From assembly GCA_018649725.1 (NCBI GenBank), contig JABIHH010000083.1, positions 62,001 through 126,000 on the forward strand: a stretch of DNA of 64,000 nucleotides, written 5' to 3'. This DNA is from Rhodospirillaceae bacterium. Lineage in GTDB: Bacteria > Pseudomonadota > Alphaproteobacteria > Rhodospirillales > UBA2165. Shown piece after piece: positions 17,243 through 25,739 of the stretch. The translations under genes and the position numbers were made by a program. Within the stretch, counting starts at the first letter, position 1, and each line of letters begins with the position of its first letter. The notes below the pieces were generated by a model, which saw nothing but the letters and a program-made list of their open reading frames with translations, had not been told where the DNA came from and made no database searches.

Positions 17243-18271
17243 ATGAAATATCAGGTCACGATTAGAGAGAAAGATGCGGTTGTTGAGGTTCCGATGGGAA
17301 AGACCATTTTGGAATCTGCCTTGGATCTGGGCGTCGATTACCCGCATGGTTGCCGGTCTGGCAATTGCGGTGCCTGTAAATCCATTCTCCATTCGGGCGA
17401 CGTTGAGATGTCGCCTTATTCGGAATATGCCTTGAGCGGTGAAGAGAAGGCCCGCGGCCTGATTCTACCGTGTCGCTCCGTACCATGGTCGGATTGCGAA
17501 ATCAGCATGATTGATGACGATGAAGCTGTGGTCCACGCCAGCCGCCAACTCGATTGTGAAGTCATTGGGCTCGAACAAGCGACCCATGACATCAAAATTG
17601 TTCGCCTAAAAATCCTCTCCGGCGGTCCTTACGATTTTTCCGCCGGGCAATTTGGCTCGGCTACCTTTGTAGACCTACCACCCCGCGACTTTTCCATGGC
17701 GAGCCAGCCCGGCGCGGACGAACTAGAGTTCCACATTCGCCTGGTACCCGGAGGTGCTGTTACGCCGTTTGTGCAGGATATTTTAAAACTTGGCGACACC
17801 GTCCAGGTTAATGGCCCCAATGGCACAGCCTATTTCCGTGAGAATCATCGCGGCCCGATCATTCTGGCCGCAGGCGGTACCGGCCTGGCTCCAATCAAAT
17901 CAATTTTAGATCGTGCTTTTGCGACCGATGCTGGCCAACCGATTACACTTTACTTTGGCGTCAGGGATGAACGTGATCTTTATTTGGAAGATTATTTCAA
18001 CGAACTGGCCGCCAGCCACGACAATTTCAGTTTTGTCACCGTGCTTTCCGAGCCGGGCGGCGAGTCCAAACGGCGGACAGGATTTTTGGCCGATGCTATT
18101 GCCGAAGACTTTTCCGATTTAGACGGCTACAAAGCTTATCTTGCTGGACCACCGATCATGGTTGAAACAACGGCTGAGAAACTTAAAGGACTTGGCATAG
18201 GCCCAAGTGATTGCCATGCTGACGCGTTCTACACAGAAGCGGATAAAAAGAAGTTGGAGGAAAACGCGTGA
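17243..18271 (+). CDS. NAD(P)H-dependent ferredoxin reductase, PaaE/phenol-hydroxylase-reductase type
   Basis: A 342-residue reductase. The N-terminal plant-type [2Fe-2S] domain has Cys37, Cys42, Cys45 and Cys77. A ferredoxin-NADP reductase module follows, with the FAD motif RDFSMAS and the nucleotide motif AAGGTGLAPIKS. It would move electrons from NAD(P)H through FAD and the iron-sulfur centre to an oxygenase; the PaaA-like diiron protein two genes downstream is the obvious partner. The stop overlaps the GTG start of the next gene. Confidence 0.85.
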   Translation: MKYQVTIREKDAVVEVPMGKTILESALDLGVDYPHGCRSGNCGACKSILHSGDVEMSPYSEYALSGEEKARGLILPCRSVPWSDCEISMIDDDEAVVHASRQLDCEVIGLEQATHDIKIVRLKILSGGPYDFSAGQFGSATFVDLPPRDFSMASQPGADELEFHIRLVPGGAVTPFVQDILKLGDTVQVNGPNGTAYFRENHRGPIILAAGGTGLAPIKSILDRAFATDAGQPITLYFGVRDERDLYLEDYFNELAASHDNFSFVTVLSEPGGESKRRTGFLADAIAEDFSDLDGYKAYLAGPPIMVETTAEKLKGLGIGPSDCHADAFYTEADKKKLEENA

Positions 18272-19215
18272 CAGATAAAACGCTAGAAGGTCGCGTCGCG
18301 ATTATAACTGGCGGCGGTCGGGGTGTTGGTCGCTCGATTGCCGAAAACCTGTCAGCCCAGGGCGCGGCAATTATAGTTGCTGACAATGGCGGCGATGTGG
18401 ATGGCTCGAACGAAGATGCCGCTATCGCAGAGACTGCCGCTGCCGCACTTCCAGGACCTGCCTTAGCCTATACCAAAAGTGTCGCCTCGCCCGAAACTGC
18501 CCAAGAAATGGTTGAAACCACGACTGCTGAATTTGGCGGTGTCGATATCATCGTCAATTGTGCCGCTATTTTACGCGATGGTTTGGTCTTCAAAGGTAGT
18601 ACGGAAGACTGGGATGCGGTGATTGAAACCAATCTCTCAGCAGCGTTTTATCTCATTCGCGCCACAACGCCCGTGTTACGGCAGCAATTTAAAGACAATC
18701 GAGGGTCAGGTGAGGCTTACGACTGGGGACGCATCATGAATATCGGCTCTACTGCCGGTCTTTACGGTAATTTTGGCCAGGCCAATTATGCCAGCGCCAA
18801 GGCGGGACTTTTTGGCTTGATGCGAATCACGGCGCTTGAGATGGTGCGCTCCAACGTCACCTGCAATTATATCGCGCCCTTTGCCCATAGCCGGGTCACC
18901 GATATCATCGAGCCGGCCAATGACGAACAAGCAGAATATAAAGCCCGCGCCATGCGGGTCTCGCCCGATCATGTCGCGAATTTTACATCCTATTTGTGCT
19001 CACCAGAAGCCCTAGATGTGACCGGGCAGGTTTTTGGCGTTAGAGGCCGCGAGGTCTTTTTGTTTAATCAACCCCGCCCAATTGAAACGATTACCCAAGC
19101 CGACAAAGATTGGTCCAATGAAGAACTGGCAAAAGCCGTCGATAATAATTTCAGGGAACAATTCACCCCACTTGAAACCGACCTAGAAGCATTCAATACC
19201 GAACCTATTGTTTAA
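18268..19215 (+). CDS. SDR, (3R)-hydroxyacyl-CoA dehydrogenase-like
   Basis: A 315-residue SDR with TGGGRGVG cofactor loop and YASAK catalytic motif (GSTAGLYGNFGQANYASAK), in the style of the dehydrogenase domain of peroxisomal multifunctional enzyme 2. A C-terminal extension of roughly 60 residues goes beyond the SDR core. The start is GTG 18268, preceded by GGAGG and overlapping the reductase stop by four bases, which shows translational coupling. It probably oxidises a hydroxyacyl-CoA formed from the oxygenase product; the exact step is inferred. Confidence 0.82.
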   Translation: MTDKTLEGRVAIITGGGRGVGRSIAENLSAQGAAIIVADNGGDVDGSNEDAAIAETAAAALPGPALAYTKSVASPETAQEMVETTTAEFGGVDIIVNCAAILRDGLVFKGSTEDWDAVIETNLSAAFYLIRATTPVLRQQFKDNRGSGEAYDWGRIMNIGSTAGLYGNFGQANYASAKAGLFGLMRITALEMVRSNVTCNYIAPFAHSRVTDIIEPANDEQAEYKARAMRVSPDHVANFTSYLCSPEALDVTGQVFGVRGREVFLFNQPRPIETITQADKDWSNEELAKAVDNNFREQFTPLETDLEAFNTEPIV

Positions 19216-19233
19216 GAAAGAGAGTGAATTGTC

Positions 19234-19947
19234 ATGTCAGAACTCAAACAGATTGAAACCATCGAACAATGGCGGAATGAGCCGGAAGAGTTTAAGGAAG
19301 CCTGCCGCAAAATTGTCATCAGCCACGCGATCAACGAGTTATATGGCTCTCGCGTATATGATGAACCCGCAATATCTATGGCACCCGACCCCTATGCCAA
19401 ATGGCAGGTCTGCCGGGTCGTGATGGAAGAATACGGCCATCATTATCGCTTTTTCGAGCTTGGCCGGGAAATGGGCATCGAAGAATCCCTTATGCTGCCG
19501 GATCAAACCGAAAAATCACCGCTCAGCATCATGGGCTATAATATGACCACATGGGAAGAATTCTGCGTGATTAAAATGCTGGGCGATCTGGCGGAAATTA
19601 TTCAAGTCGAAGATCTGGTCCAATGCTCTTTCCACCCGCTTCGCAACCTCGCCCGCATGACCATGCCGGAAGAACATTTTCATGCTGAATTTGGCGAGAA
19701 CTTTACGACAGATATCTGTGAGCGTGACGGTGGCAAGGAACTCATTCAAGAACATATCAATACGATCTTCCCCCTTTTGCCGTCTTTCTTTGGCCGGTCG
19801 GGTTCCAAGAATAATGAAATTTACCGCAAATGGGGCATCAAAAAATGCACCAATGAGGAAATGCGGGCTAATTATGTGAAACGCGCCGATGCAATTGTCA
19901 GCAAGCTTGGCTTAAGCTTACCGGAAGTTGACCTCAGCGCCTACTAA
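19234..19947 (+). CDS. PaaA/PaaC-like ferritin-fold diiron protein
   Basis: A 237-residue helical protein resembling the phenylacetyl-CoA epoxidase subunits (PF05138). Candidate iron ligands are Glu35 (INELYG), Glu66-x-x-His69 (EEYGHH), Glu121 and Glu147-x-x-His150 (EEHFH), the two-ExxH pattern of a carboxylate-bridged diiron site. The real phenylacetate system needs PaaA, PaaB, PaaC and PaaE; here only this PaaA-like protein and a PaaE-like reductase are present. It may work as a simplified oxygenase on a CoA thioester or aromatic. The start follows AAGAGAG by about nine bases. Confidence 0.75.
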   Translation: MSELKQIETIEQWRNEPEEFKEACRKIVISHAINELYGSRVYDEPAISMAPDPYAKWQVCRVVMEEYGHHYRFFELGREMGIEESLMLPDQTEKSPLSIMGYNMTTWEEFCVIKMLGDLAEIIQVEDLVQCSFHPLRNLARMTMPEEHFHAEFGENFTTDICERDGGKELIQEHINTIFPLLPSFFGRSGSKNNEIYRKWGIKKCTNEEMRANYVKRADAIVSKLGLSLPEVDLSAY

Positions 19948-19959
19948 AGGACTTTAATT

Positions 19960-20817
19960 ATGAAGCTTTGTCGTTTTGATGATGACCAATTGGGATTAAT
20001 TCAAGGGGAGTCGGTTTTAAATGTCAGTCAAGCCTTGGTCGTTCTGCCGAGCCTCAACTGGCCCTACCCGCACGGTGACCAGCTGATCGCTAATCTCGAT
20101 GCCGTCATGGCCGTCATCAAAGACATTCGGGATACAGCCCCTGCCAAGCCGCTTTCTGAGGTTAAACTATTGAGCCTGGTCGCTAACCCCATGAACATCG
20201 TCGGTGCGCCGATCAATTATCAAAAGCATATCGATGAAAGCAATGTCGATGACGGCATCGTCTCCCAGCGTCCGATAACTAATATTTGGGATTGGGGCAT
20301 GTTTTTGAAGTCCAACTCATCTTTGGTCGGTGCCAGCGAAGGCGTTGCGCTCCGCTTTGTTGAAAATCGCAATGACCACGAGGTCGAGCTTGCCGTCATT
20401 ATCGGCAAAGCAGGAACCAATATCACGGCCGAGAATGCGCTCGACCATGTTGCCGGCTATGCCATCGGTCTCGATATGACAACCCGCGGCAAGGAATTGC
20501 AGAGCTTCCGAAAATCCTCCGACAGCTATTCTGTCCTCGGCCCCTGGATGGTGACCAAAGACGAGATTGAAGATCCCAATAGTCTGGATTTGAATATCTC
20601 GGTTAATGGCGAGGAACGTCAAAGCTCCAACACTGACCAACTCGTCTATAATGTCCAGCAATGCATTGAATATACCACAACCCGCTACACTGTTTATCCC
20701 GGCGATATCATTATGACTGGAACGCCTGAAGGTGTCGGCCCGGTTGAGCCCGGCGACATCATGACGGCGGAGATCGAAAAAATCGGCAAAATGGAAGTTG
20801 CGGTAAGAGCGGCCTAA
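19960..20817 (+). CDS. Fumarylacetoacetate hydrolase (FAH) family protein
   Basis: A 285-residue FAH-fold hydrolase or isomerase. The metal site is Glu141-x-Glu143 with Asp172, and GTPEGVGPVEPGD closes the active site. The family cleaves C-C bonds or isomerises and decarboxylates oxo acids late in aromatic ring-cleavage pathways. It lies 12 bases after the diiron gene and is almost certainly cotranscribed with it. Confidence 0.88.
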   Translation: MKLCRFDDDQLGLIQGESVLNVSQALVVLPSLNWPYPHGDQLIANLDAVMAVIKDIRDTAPAKPLSEVKLLSLVANPMNIVGAPINYQKHIDESNVDDGIVSQRPITNIWDWGMFLKSNSSLVGASEGVALRFVENRNDHEVELAVIIGKAGTNITAENALDHVAGYAIGLDMTTRGKELQSFRKSSDSYSVLGPWMVTKDEIEDPNSLDLNISVNGEERQSSNTDQLVYNVQQCIEYTTTRYTVYPGDIIMTGTPEGVGPVEPGDIMTAEIEKIGKMEVAVRAA

Positions 20818-20838
20818 AACGTTCCAATTTCCGGAGCG

Positions 20839-20853
20839 TTCCAAATAGTGGAA
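20839..20853. promoter_or_regulatory. IclR-like inverted repeat TTCCA-AATAG-TGGAA
   Basis: Perfect five-base arms in the 133-base gap between the FAH gene and the amidohydrolase. The TTCCA-n5-TGGAA form resembles known IclR-family sites. The only IclR gene in the window is 40 kb away, so the link is speculative. Confidence 0.3.
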
Positions 20854-20950
20854 TATTGCCACTCAGGTTAGCAGCTATAGATTTACAGACCCGATTGGCG
20901 AACGGCATACTCTCTCCCAAGAGAAAATTTATTTTTGTTGGGAGACAAAC

Positions 20951-21931
20951 ATGTCCGCTGTCATTGACGTCCACACACATATGCTTAACGATCGCTGGCT
21001 CGCCACAATATTGGAGCACGGCGGAGGCTATACAGTAAAAGAACTTGGTGGTCAGCGCGTGATCCATTGTGACGACGCGCCTTTCATGACTTTGATGGAC
21101 CCCATGTTCGACTACGCCCAACGCATTAAGGACATGGATGCCGCTGGGGTCGATCTCGCCATTGTATCGCTCACTTGTCCAAGCGTTTATTGGGGCGGCG
21201 AAGAGATCAGTGTTTCAACCGCCCAGATGATGAATGATGATATGGCCGAGCAGCAATCGACCTATCCTGACCGCATCCGCTTCTTTGCTACAATTCCCTG
21301 GCAATATCCGGAGAAAGCGATCGCCGAGCTGGAGCGCGCTTGCGAAAAGGGTGCGGTTGGCGTCTTTGTTTCGGCGAGCGTCACCGGCATGTCGCTAACC
21401 AATCCGCTATTTACATCGATCTGGGAAGCCATCGATAAACGCGAATTGCCGGTTCTGGTTCACCCTGGTGCCCCTCCCGGCATTGGTGAAATGGATATGG
21501 GAAAATATAACCTCGCCTTCTCCGTCGGCTTTATGTTCGACACCACCCTCGCCATTTCGCGGATGATTTTTGACGGCTTTTTCGATCGCTTCCAAAAGCT
21601 CAAGATTATTGCCTGCCATGCCGGTGGCGCTTTGCCTTATTTGGTCGGACGCCTCGATACAGCCTTCGATAATATGCCGCCCTGCCGCGAAGTCATTTCA
21701 GAGCATCCCAGCACCTATTGTGAAAACCTCTATTTCGATAGCCTCGCATACACGCAAGAAGCGCTTGAGCTTTGCCTGCATGTTTCAGGGTCTGACCGAC
21801 TGCTTTACGGCTCTGACTATCCACACAATGTCGGCGATATGAAGGGGAATCTGGCACGGGTTGATGCCCTGGCCCCAGACGTCTCAGCAAAAGTAAGAGG
21901 CAAAAACGCCGAACGCTTGTTTGGTCTGTAG
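20951..21931 (+). CDS. Amidohydrolase family 2 (ACMSD-like) hydrolase/decarboxylase
   Basis: A 326-residue TIM-barrel metal enzyme (PF04909). The motifs are His8-x-His10 (DVHTH), His171 (VHPGAPP), His223 (CHAGGALPY) and Asp289 (YGSDYPHN), the full set for one divalent metal. ACMSD-like members decarboxylate aromatic or semialdehyde acids; others hydrolyse lactones. It starts 12 bases before a ThDP enzyme, suggesting consecutive steps. A homologue with the same motifs lies at 41328-42326. Confidence 0.85.
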   Translation: MSAVIDVHTHMLNDRWLATILEHGGGYTVKELGGQRVIHCDDAPFMTLMDPMFDYAQRIKDMDAAGVDLAIVSLTCPSVYWGGEEISVSTAQMMNDDMAEQQSTYPDRIRFFATIPWQYPEKAIAELERACEKGAVGVFVSASVTGMSLTNPLFTSIWEAIDKRELPVLVHPGAPPGIGEMDMGKYNLAFSVGFMFDTTLAISRMIFDGFFDRFQKLKIIACHAGGALPYLVGRLDTAFDNMPPCREVISEHPSTYCENLYFDSLAYTQEALELCLHVSGSDRLLYGSDYPHNVGDMKGNLARVDALAPDVSAKVRGKNAERLFGL

Positions 21932-21942
21932 GAGAAAGCCAT

Positions 21943-23664
21943 ATGGCGACTAAAAAATTAAAATCAGGGACCACGGCTGACCTCTATTTGCGCCTCCTCG
22001 CGGACCGCGGCATTGATTATCTCTTTGCTAATCCCGGTACCGATTTCGCGCCGATCATCGAAAGTTATGCCAAAAACGAAGGCAGCGATGACGAACTGCC
22101 GAAGCCCGTCGCGGTTGCGCATGAAAACGTCGCCATCAGCATGGCACTTGGCTATTACCTGGCCTCTGGCCGCATGCAAGCCGTCATGGTGCATGTCAAT
22201 GTGGGCACGGCCAACGCAATCTGTGGCATCATTAATGCTGCCAAAGACAATGTCCCCGTGCTCATGACGGCGGGACGCACACCCTTGACCGAACACGAAC
22301 TGCCAGGCGCTCGTTCCGGCAGTATTCACTGGGCTCAGGAGATGTTTGACCAGGCCAGCATGGTGCGCGAATCCGTCAAATGGGATTACGAGCTCCGCAA
22401 CGGTCAACAATCCGAAACCGTCGTCGACCGGGCCCTGGAAGTTGCGGACGCGGTGCCAAAAGGGCCGGTCTATCTCTCCTTGCCACGAGAAATTTTAGGC
22501 TCCGAAATCAAAGATATCGAATATGAAAGCCCGCCCCGGAAAGCTAAACCAACGCCGGCCGCACCGGATACCAATGCCATCGATCAGGCTGGTGAATTGC
22601 TCGCCAATGCTGAGCGGCCATTGATTTTGACCAGAACAGGCGGACGTTATACGCCGGATGCTGAGGCTTTGGCCAAACTCGCCCAAGACTATGCTATTCC
22701 GGTTGCCGAGTTCCGTCCGGTCTACAATGCCATGCCCGGCGATCATGACATGAACTTCGCCATGGATGTGAAGCCGCTGCTTGAAGAAGCCGATGTCGTG
22801 CTGACACTTGATACCGATGTGCCGTGGCTACCTCCCTTTACCGGCGAGCCACCCAAGGATGCCAAAGTCATCCAAATGGCCACTGATCCTTTGTTCCAAT
22901 CATATCCGATCCGGGGCTTCCCACGTGATCTCTGCATCACGTCGGATCTGAGCCTGGGCCTATCAGCACTTTCTGATGCCATTGACGGGCGTAATGGTGC
23001 CGCCACCGATAGCCGACGGGCGCGTCTGGGGGGCCTTAAAGACGAACAACGCGCGCGCGTTGCCGGTATTCTAGAGAAAATCAAAAACCAGGCGCCCATT
23101 CATCCCGGCTGGGCCAGTAATCTGCTGAGCGAACGACTGGATGATGACAGCTTGATCTTTAATGACTACCCCTTGCTGCTGCCCTTCATGAACCGGCCCG
23201 AGCCGCACACTTATTTCGGCACGCCGAATGCCGGTGGTCTTGGCTGGGGGCCAGGCGCGGCCTTAGGCGCTAAGCTCGCTTGCCCAGACAAATTTGTCGT
23301 CTCCGCCGTTGGTGATGGTTCTTACATGTTCGGCAATCCAATCGCCGCCCATCATGTCTCTAAAAATCATGATCTGCCGGTGCTGTTTCTGGTCTTCAAT
23401 AACTCATTGTGGAATGCGGTGAAACGCTCGACCCTTGGCATGTATCCGGATGGTCACGCCTCCAAAAGCAACAACATGCCGCTAACCTCGCTCGACCCCG
23501 CGCCGGAATTCGACAAAATGATGGATCTCTACGGCGGCTATGGGGAGAAAGTAGAAGACCCGAGCGAGCTGGGTGATGCACTCGATCGGGCCATTCATGC
23601 GGTCAAAGTCGAAAAACGTCAGGCCTTGCTCAACATTATTTTCGCCTCACCGCAAAGCCCATAG
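21943..23664 (+). CDS. ThDP-dependent enzyme, acetolactate synthase/benzoylformate decarboxylase type
   Basis: A 573-residue enzyme with the three-domain layout of the decarboxylase superfamily. The N-terminal FANPGTDF segment leads to catalytic Glu61 (AHENVA); the C-terminal domain carries GDGSYMFGNP through NNSLWNAV, the ThDP/Mg motif. It probably decarboxylates or cleaves a 2-oxo acid or CoA substrate. Oxalyl-CoA decarboxylase and 2-hydroxyacyl-CoA lyase share the fold. Last gene of the plus-strand run; it converges with the next gene, eight bases away. Confidence 0.85.
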   Translation: MATKKLKSGTTADLYLRLLADRGIDYLFANPGTDFAPIIESYAKNEGSDDELPKPVAVAHENVAISMALGYYLASGRMQAVMVHVNVGTANAICGIINAAKDNVPVLMTAGRTPLTEHELPGARSGSIHWAQEMFDQASMVRESVKWDYELRNGQQSETVVDRALEVADAVPKGPVYLSLPREILGSEIKDIEYESPPRKAKPTPAAPDTNAIDQAGELLANAERPLILTRTGGRYTPDAEALAKLAQDYAIPVAEFRPVYNAMPGDHDMNFAMDVKPLLEEADVVLTLDTDVPWLPPFTGEPPKDAKVIQMATDPLFQSYPIRGFPRDLCITSDLSLGLSALSDAIDGRNGAATDSRRARLGGLKDEQRARVAGILEKIKNQAPIHPGWASNLLSERLDDDSLIFNDYPLLLPFMNRPEPHTYFGTPNAGGLGWGPGAALGAKLACPDKFVVSAVGDGSYMFGNPIAAHHVSKNHDLPVLFLVFNNSLWNAVKRSTLGMYPDGHASKSNNMPLTSLDPAPEFDKMMDLYGGYGEKVEDPSELGDALDRAIHAVKVEKRQALLNIIFASPQSP

Positions 23665-23672
23665 GCTAAATT

Positions 23673-24608
23673 CTATAGACCTGTTCCGACATCTTGTTCC
23701 TCGGATTTGATGTCATAGCCGGAGTTCTTCGCTTGCATTTCTATGAGGGCGGCGAAATCGCAATCGGTATAGCCTTGGCCGATTAGGTTTTGAATGATCT
23801 CGCGGGTCATTGAGGCGACCGGCATCGGCACATCGAGTTTACGCGCTGCAGACAGACCGAGCTCCATATCTTTACGTAGTAAAAGCGGTGTAAAGGTCGG
23901 GGCAAAATCGAGATTAACCAAAGACGGCGTTTTATAGGTCGAGAACATCGAGCCCATCACGCTTTTATTGATGAAATCCATAAAGGCATGACGCGGCACA
24001 CCGCCTTTTTCAGCCAAGACCGTAATCTCAGCCAAAGACTGAATAACCACGCCCAAAAACACATTGTGGCAAATCTTAACCATACGGGCGAGTTCACCCT
24101 CTCCGACATAGCTAACACCGATCGCAATCGCTTCGAGATAAGGCAGCGCTTCGTCAAAGGCATCTTTGGTACCAGAAGCAACGATACTAAGCTTACCGGC
24201 TTTCACCACTTTAGCATTACCGCTGACCGGTGCATCAAGCATCGAGGTGCCGACAGATGTCGCGAACTCACGCACTTCATGCGAGGCCTCTTCTGAAATC
24301 GACGTACAATCAATCAACAGGCCGGGTACTTTGTCGCCCTGTGCCAGCACGCCGTTTTCGCCTTTGGTCACTTGGATGAAGTCAGCCGGTCCGCCAACCA
24401 TCGTGAAAACAATATCGCAGCCTGCCAAATCGGCTGGATTATCCACAATCGTCGCACCCAGTTCGGCCAAAGGTTCCGCCTTCGATTTCGTGCGGTTCCA
24501 GGCAGAGAGGTCTGCGCCAGCTTTTAGCAAGCGTTCCGCCATCGCATATCCCATGCGTCCGGTGCCGATCCAGCCGATTGTTTTTCCTGTTAGGTCATTA
24601 TTTGCCAT
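23673..24608 (-). CDS. 3-hydroxyisobutyrate dehydrogenase-like beta-hydroxyacid dehydrogenase
   Basis: A 311-residue NAD(P)-dependent enzyme with Rossmann motif GWIGTGRMG, substrate motif DAPVSGNAK and catalytic Lys in ARMVKICHNVFLG. ATG 24608 (after GGAAGGA) is chosen over the longer frame to 24689, because the longer frame would cover the LacI operator at 24640-24653. It is divergent from the LacI-family regulator and very likely repressed by it. The substrate may be 3-hydroxyisobutyrate, tartronate semialdehyde or a sugar-acid derivative. Confidence 0.85.
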   Translation of the reverse strand: MANNDLTGKTIGWIGTGRMGYAMAERLLKAGADLSAWNRTKSKAEPLAELGATIVDNPADLAGCDIVFTMVGGPADFIQVTKGENGVLAQGDKVPGLLIDCTSISEEASHEVREFATSVGTSMLDAPVSGNAKVVKAGKLSIVASGTKDAFDEALPYLEAIAIGVSYVGEGELARMVKICHNVFLGVVIQSLAEITVLAEKGGVPRHAFMDFINKSVMGSMFSTYKTPSLVNLDFAPTFTPLLLRKDMELGLSAARKLDVPMPVASMTREIIQNLIGQGYTDCDFAALIEMQAKNSGYDIKSEEQDVGTGL

Positions 24609-24639
24609 CTTGGGGTCCTTCCTGATATAAGGTGTTTTA

Positions 24640-24653
24640 TGCAAACGATTGCA
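24640..24653. promoter_or_regulatory. LacI-family operator 1, TGCAAACGATTGCA
   Basis: Pseudo-palindrome with the central CG typical of LacI sites. It lies 32 bases upstream of the dehydrogenase start (24608) and 60 bases upstream of the LacI gene (24714). It is the exact reverse complement of the site at 29038-29051. Confidence 0.8.
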
Positions 24654-24713
24654 GAAAATATAGCATTCAGCTTTAAGAAGAAAAAGCAATTTGTATGGAT
24701 TTAAGGTTGTTCA

Positions 24714-25736
24714 ATGAGCAAAACACGCATCACTTTGAAAGACGTCGCCAATAAAGTTGGGGTTCACTCCTCAACGGTGTCGCGTGTGCTCAATCCTGAC
24801 ACCAGGAAAATGGTCACCGAAGAAATTGCGGCTAAAATTTTGGCCGCGGTTGATGAGATGGGCTACCGACCCAACGCCTTCGCGCAAAGCCTTAAAACCA
24901 ATCGAAGCTTCACCGTTGGTGTGATGGTGCCGGACCTCACCAATCCCGCTTTTGCACCGATCATCAAAGGCATTGATAACATGCTGGAAGCCCATGGCTA
25001 CAGCGTCATTGTCGCCAACACATATAACCTGCCAGAAAAACAAAAAAGCACGGCTGAAAAATTTCGTGAGCGCCATGTCGATGGTCTCATTATTGCCACG
25101 GCCAAACGCAAAGACAGCCTGATAGATGAGTGTCGCCGTGACGGCACGCCCTTCGTCCAGGCCGTCCGGGCATCCAGTGATGCCGATGTTTGCTCGGTCG
25201 TTAGCGATGAGCATATCGGCGGCAATATGGTGATCTCTCATCTCGCCCAACTCGGACATAAAAAAATCGCTTATATCGCCGGCCCGCAGTTTTTCTCCAC
25301 CGGCTATGAGCGCTACCAAGGCTTTCTGGCAGGCATGAAAAATGCCGGCCTTAAGGCAGACAAAGACCTCATTGTCTTTTGTGATTCTTTTTCGGAAGAG
25401 GAAGGCCGTAATGCAACCAGCAAACTCCTGGCGCTCCATAAAAAATTTACAGCCATCTACACCGGCAACGATATTTTGGCACTAGGCGTCTATGACGAGC
25501 TGGAAGCCGACGGCATCAAATGCGGCAAAGATATCTCGGTCGTCGGCTTTGATGACATGCCCTTCGCCGATAAATTCAATCCACCGCTGACCACCGTGCA
25601 CACACCTTTGATCAATGTCGGCGCCGAGGCGGCGCGTATATTGTTAGAAAAAATAAATGACCGCGACATCCCCGCCCGCACCATCAAGCTCAAACCGGAT
25701 TTGATCGTAAGATCATCGACCGGGCGGGTGAAGTAA
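24714..25736 (+). CDS. LacI-family transcriptional repressor
   Basis: A 340-residue LacI/GalR protein. The N-terminal helix-turn-helix is at about residues 7-27 (TLKDVANKVGVHSSTVSRVLN) with the hinge NRSFTVGVMVPD near residue 65, then a periplasmic-binding-like effector domain (VVGFDDMPFADKFNPPLTTV). Two matching operators are at 24640 and 29038, implying control of itself, the divergent hydroxyacid dehydrogenase and the E1/E2 operon 2. The inducer is not known; the regulated genes suggest a carbohydrate-derived or hydroxy acid. It converges with the E2 gene. Confidence 0.92.
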   Translation: MSKTRITLKDVANKVGVHSSTVSRVLNPDTRKMVTEEIAAKILAAVDEMGYRPNAFAQSLKTNRSFTVGVMVPDLTNPAFAPIIKGIDNMLEAHGYSVIVANTYNLPEKQKSTAEKFRERHVDGLIIATAKRKDSLIDECRRDGTPFVQAVRASSDADVCSVVSDEHIGGNMVISHLAQLGHKKIAYIAGPQFFSTGYERYQGFLAGMKNAGLKADKDLIVFCDSFSEEEGRNATSKLLALHKKFTAIYTGNDILALGVYDELEADGIKCGKDISVVGFDDMPFADKFNPPLTTVHTPLINVGAEAARILLEKINDRDIPARTIKLKPDLIVRSSTGRVK

Positions 25737-25739
25737 GGT

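Noticed and set aside
20317-20862. 181-codon minus-strand frame
   Set aside because: Antisense to the FAH gene with intact metal ligands; no ribosome-binding site.
24771-25439. 222-codon minus-strand frame
   Set aside because: Antisense to the LacI gene, which has a full helix-turn-helix and effector domain.
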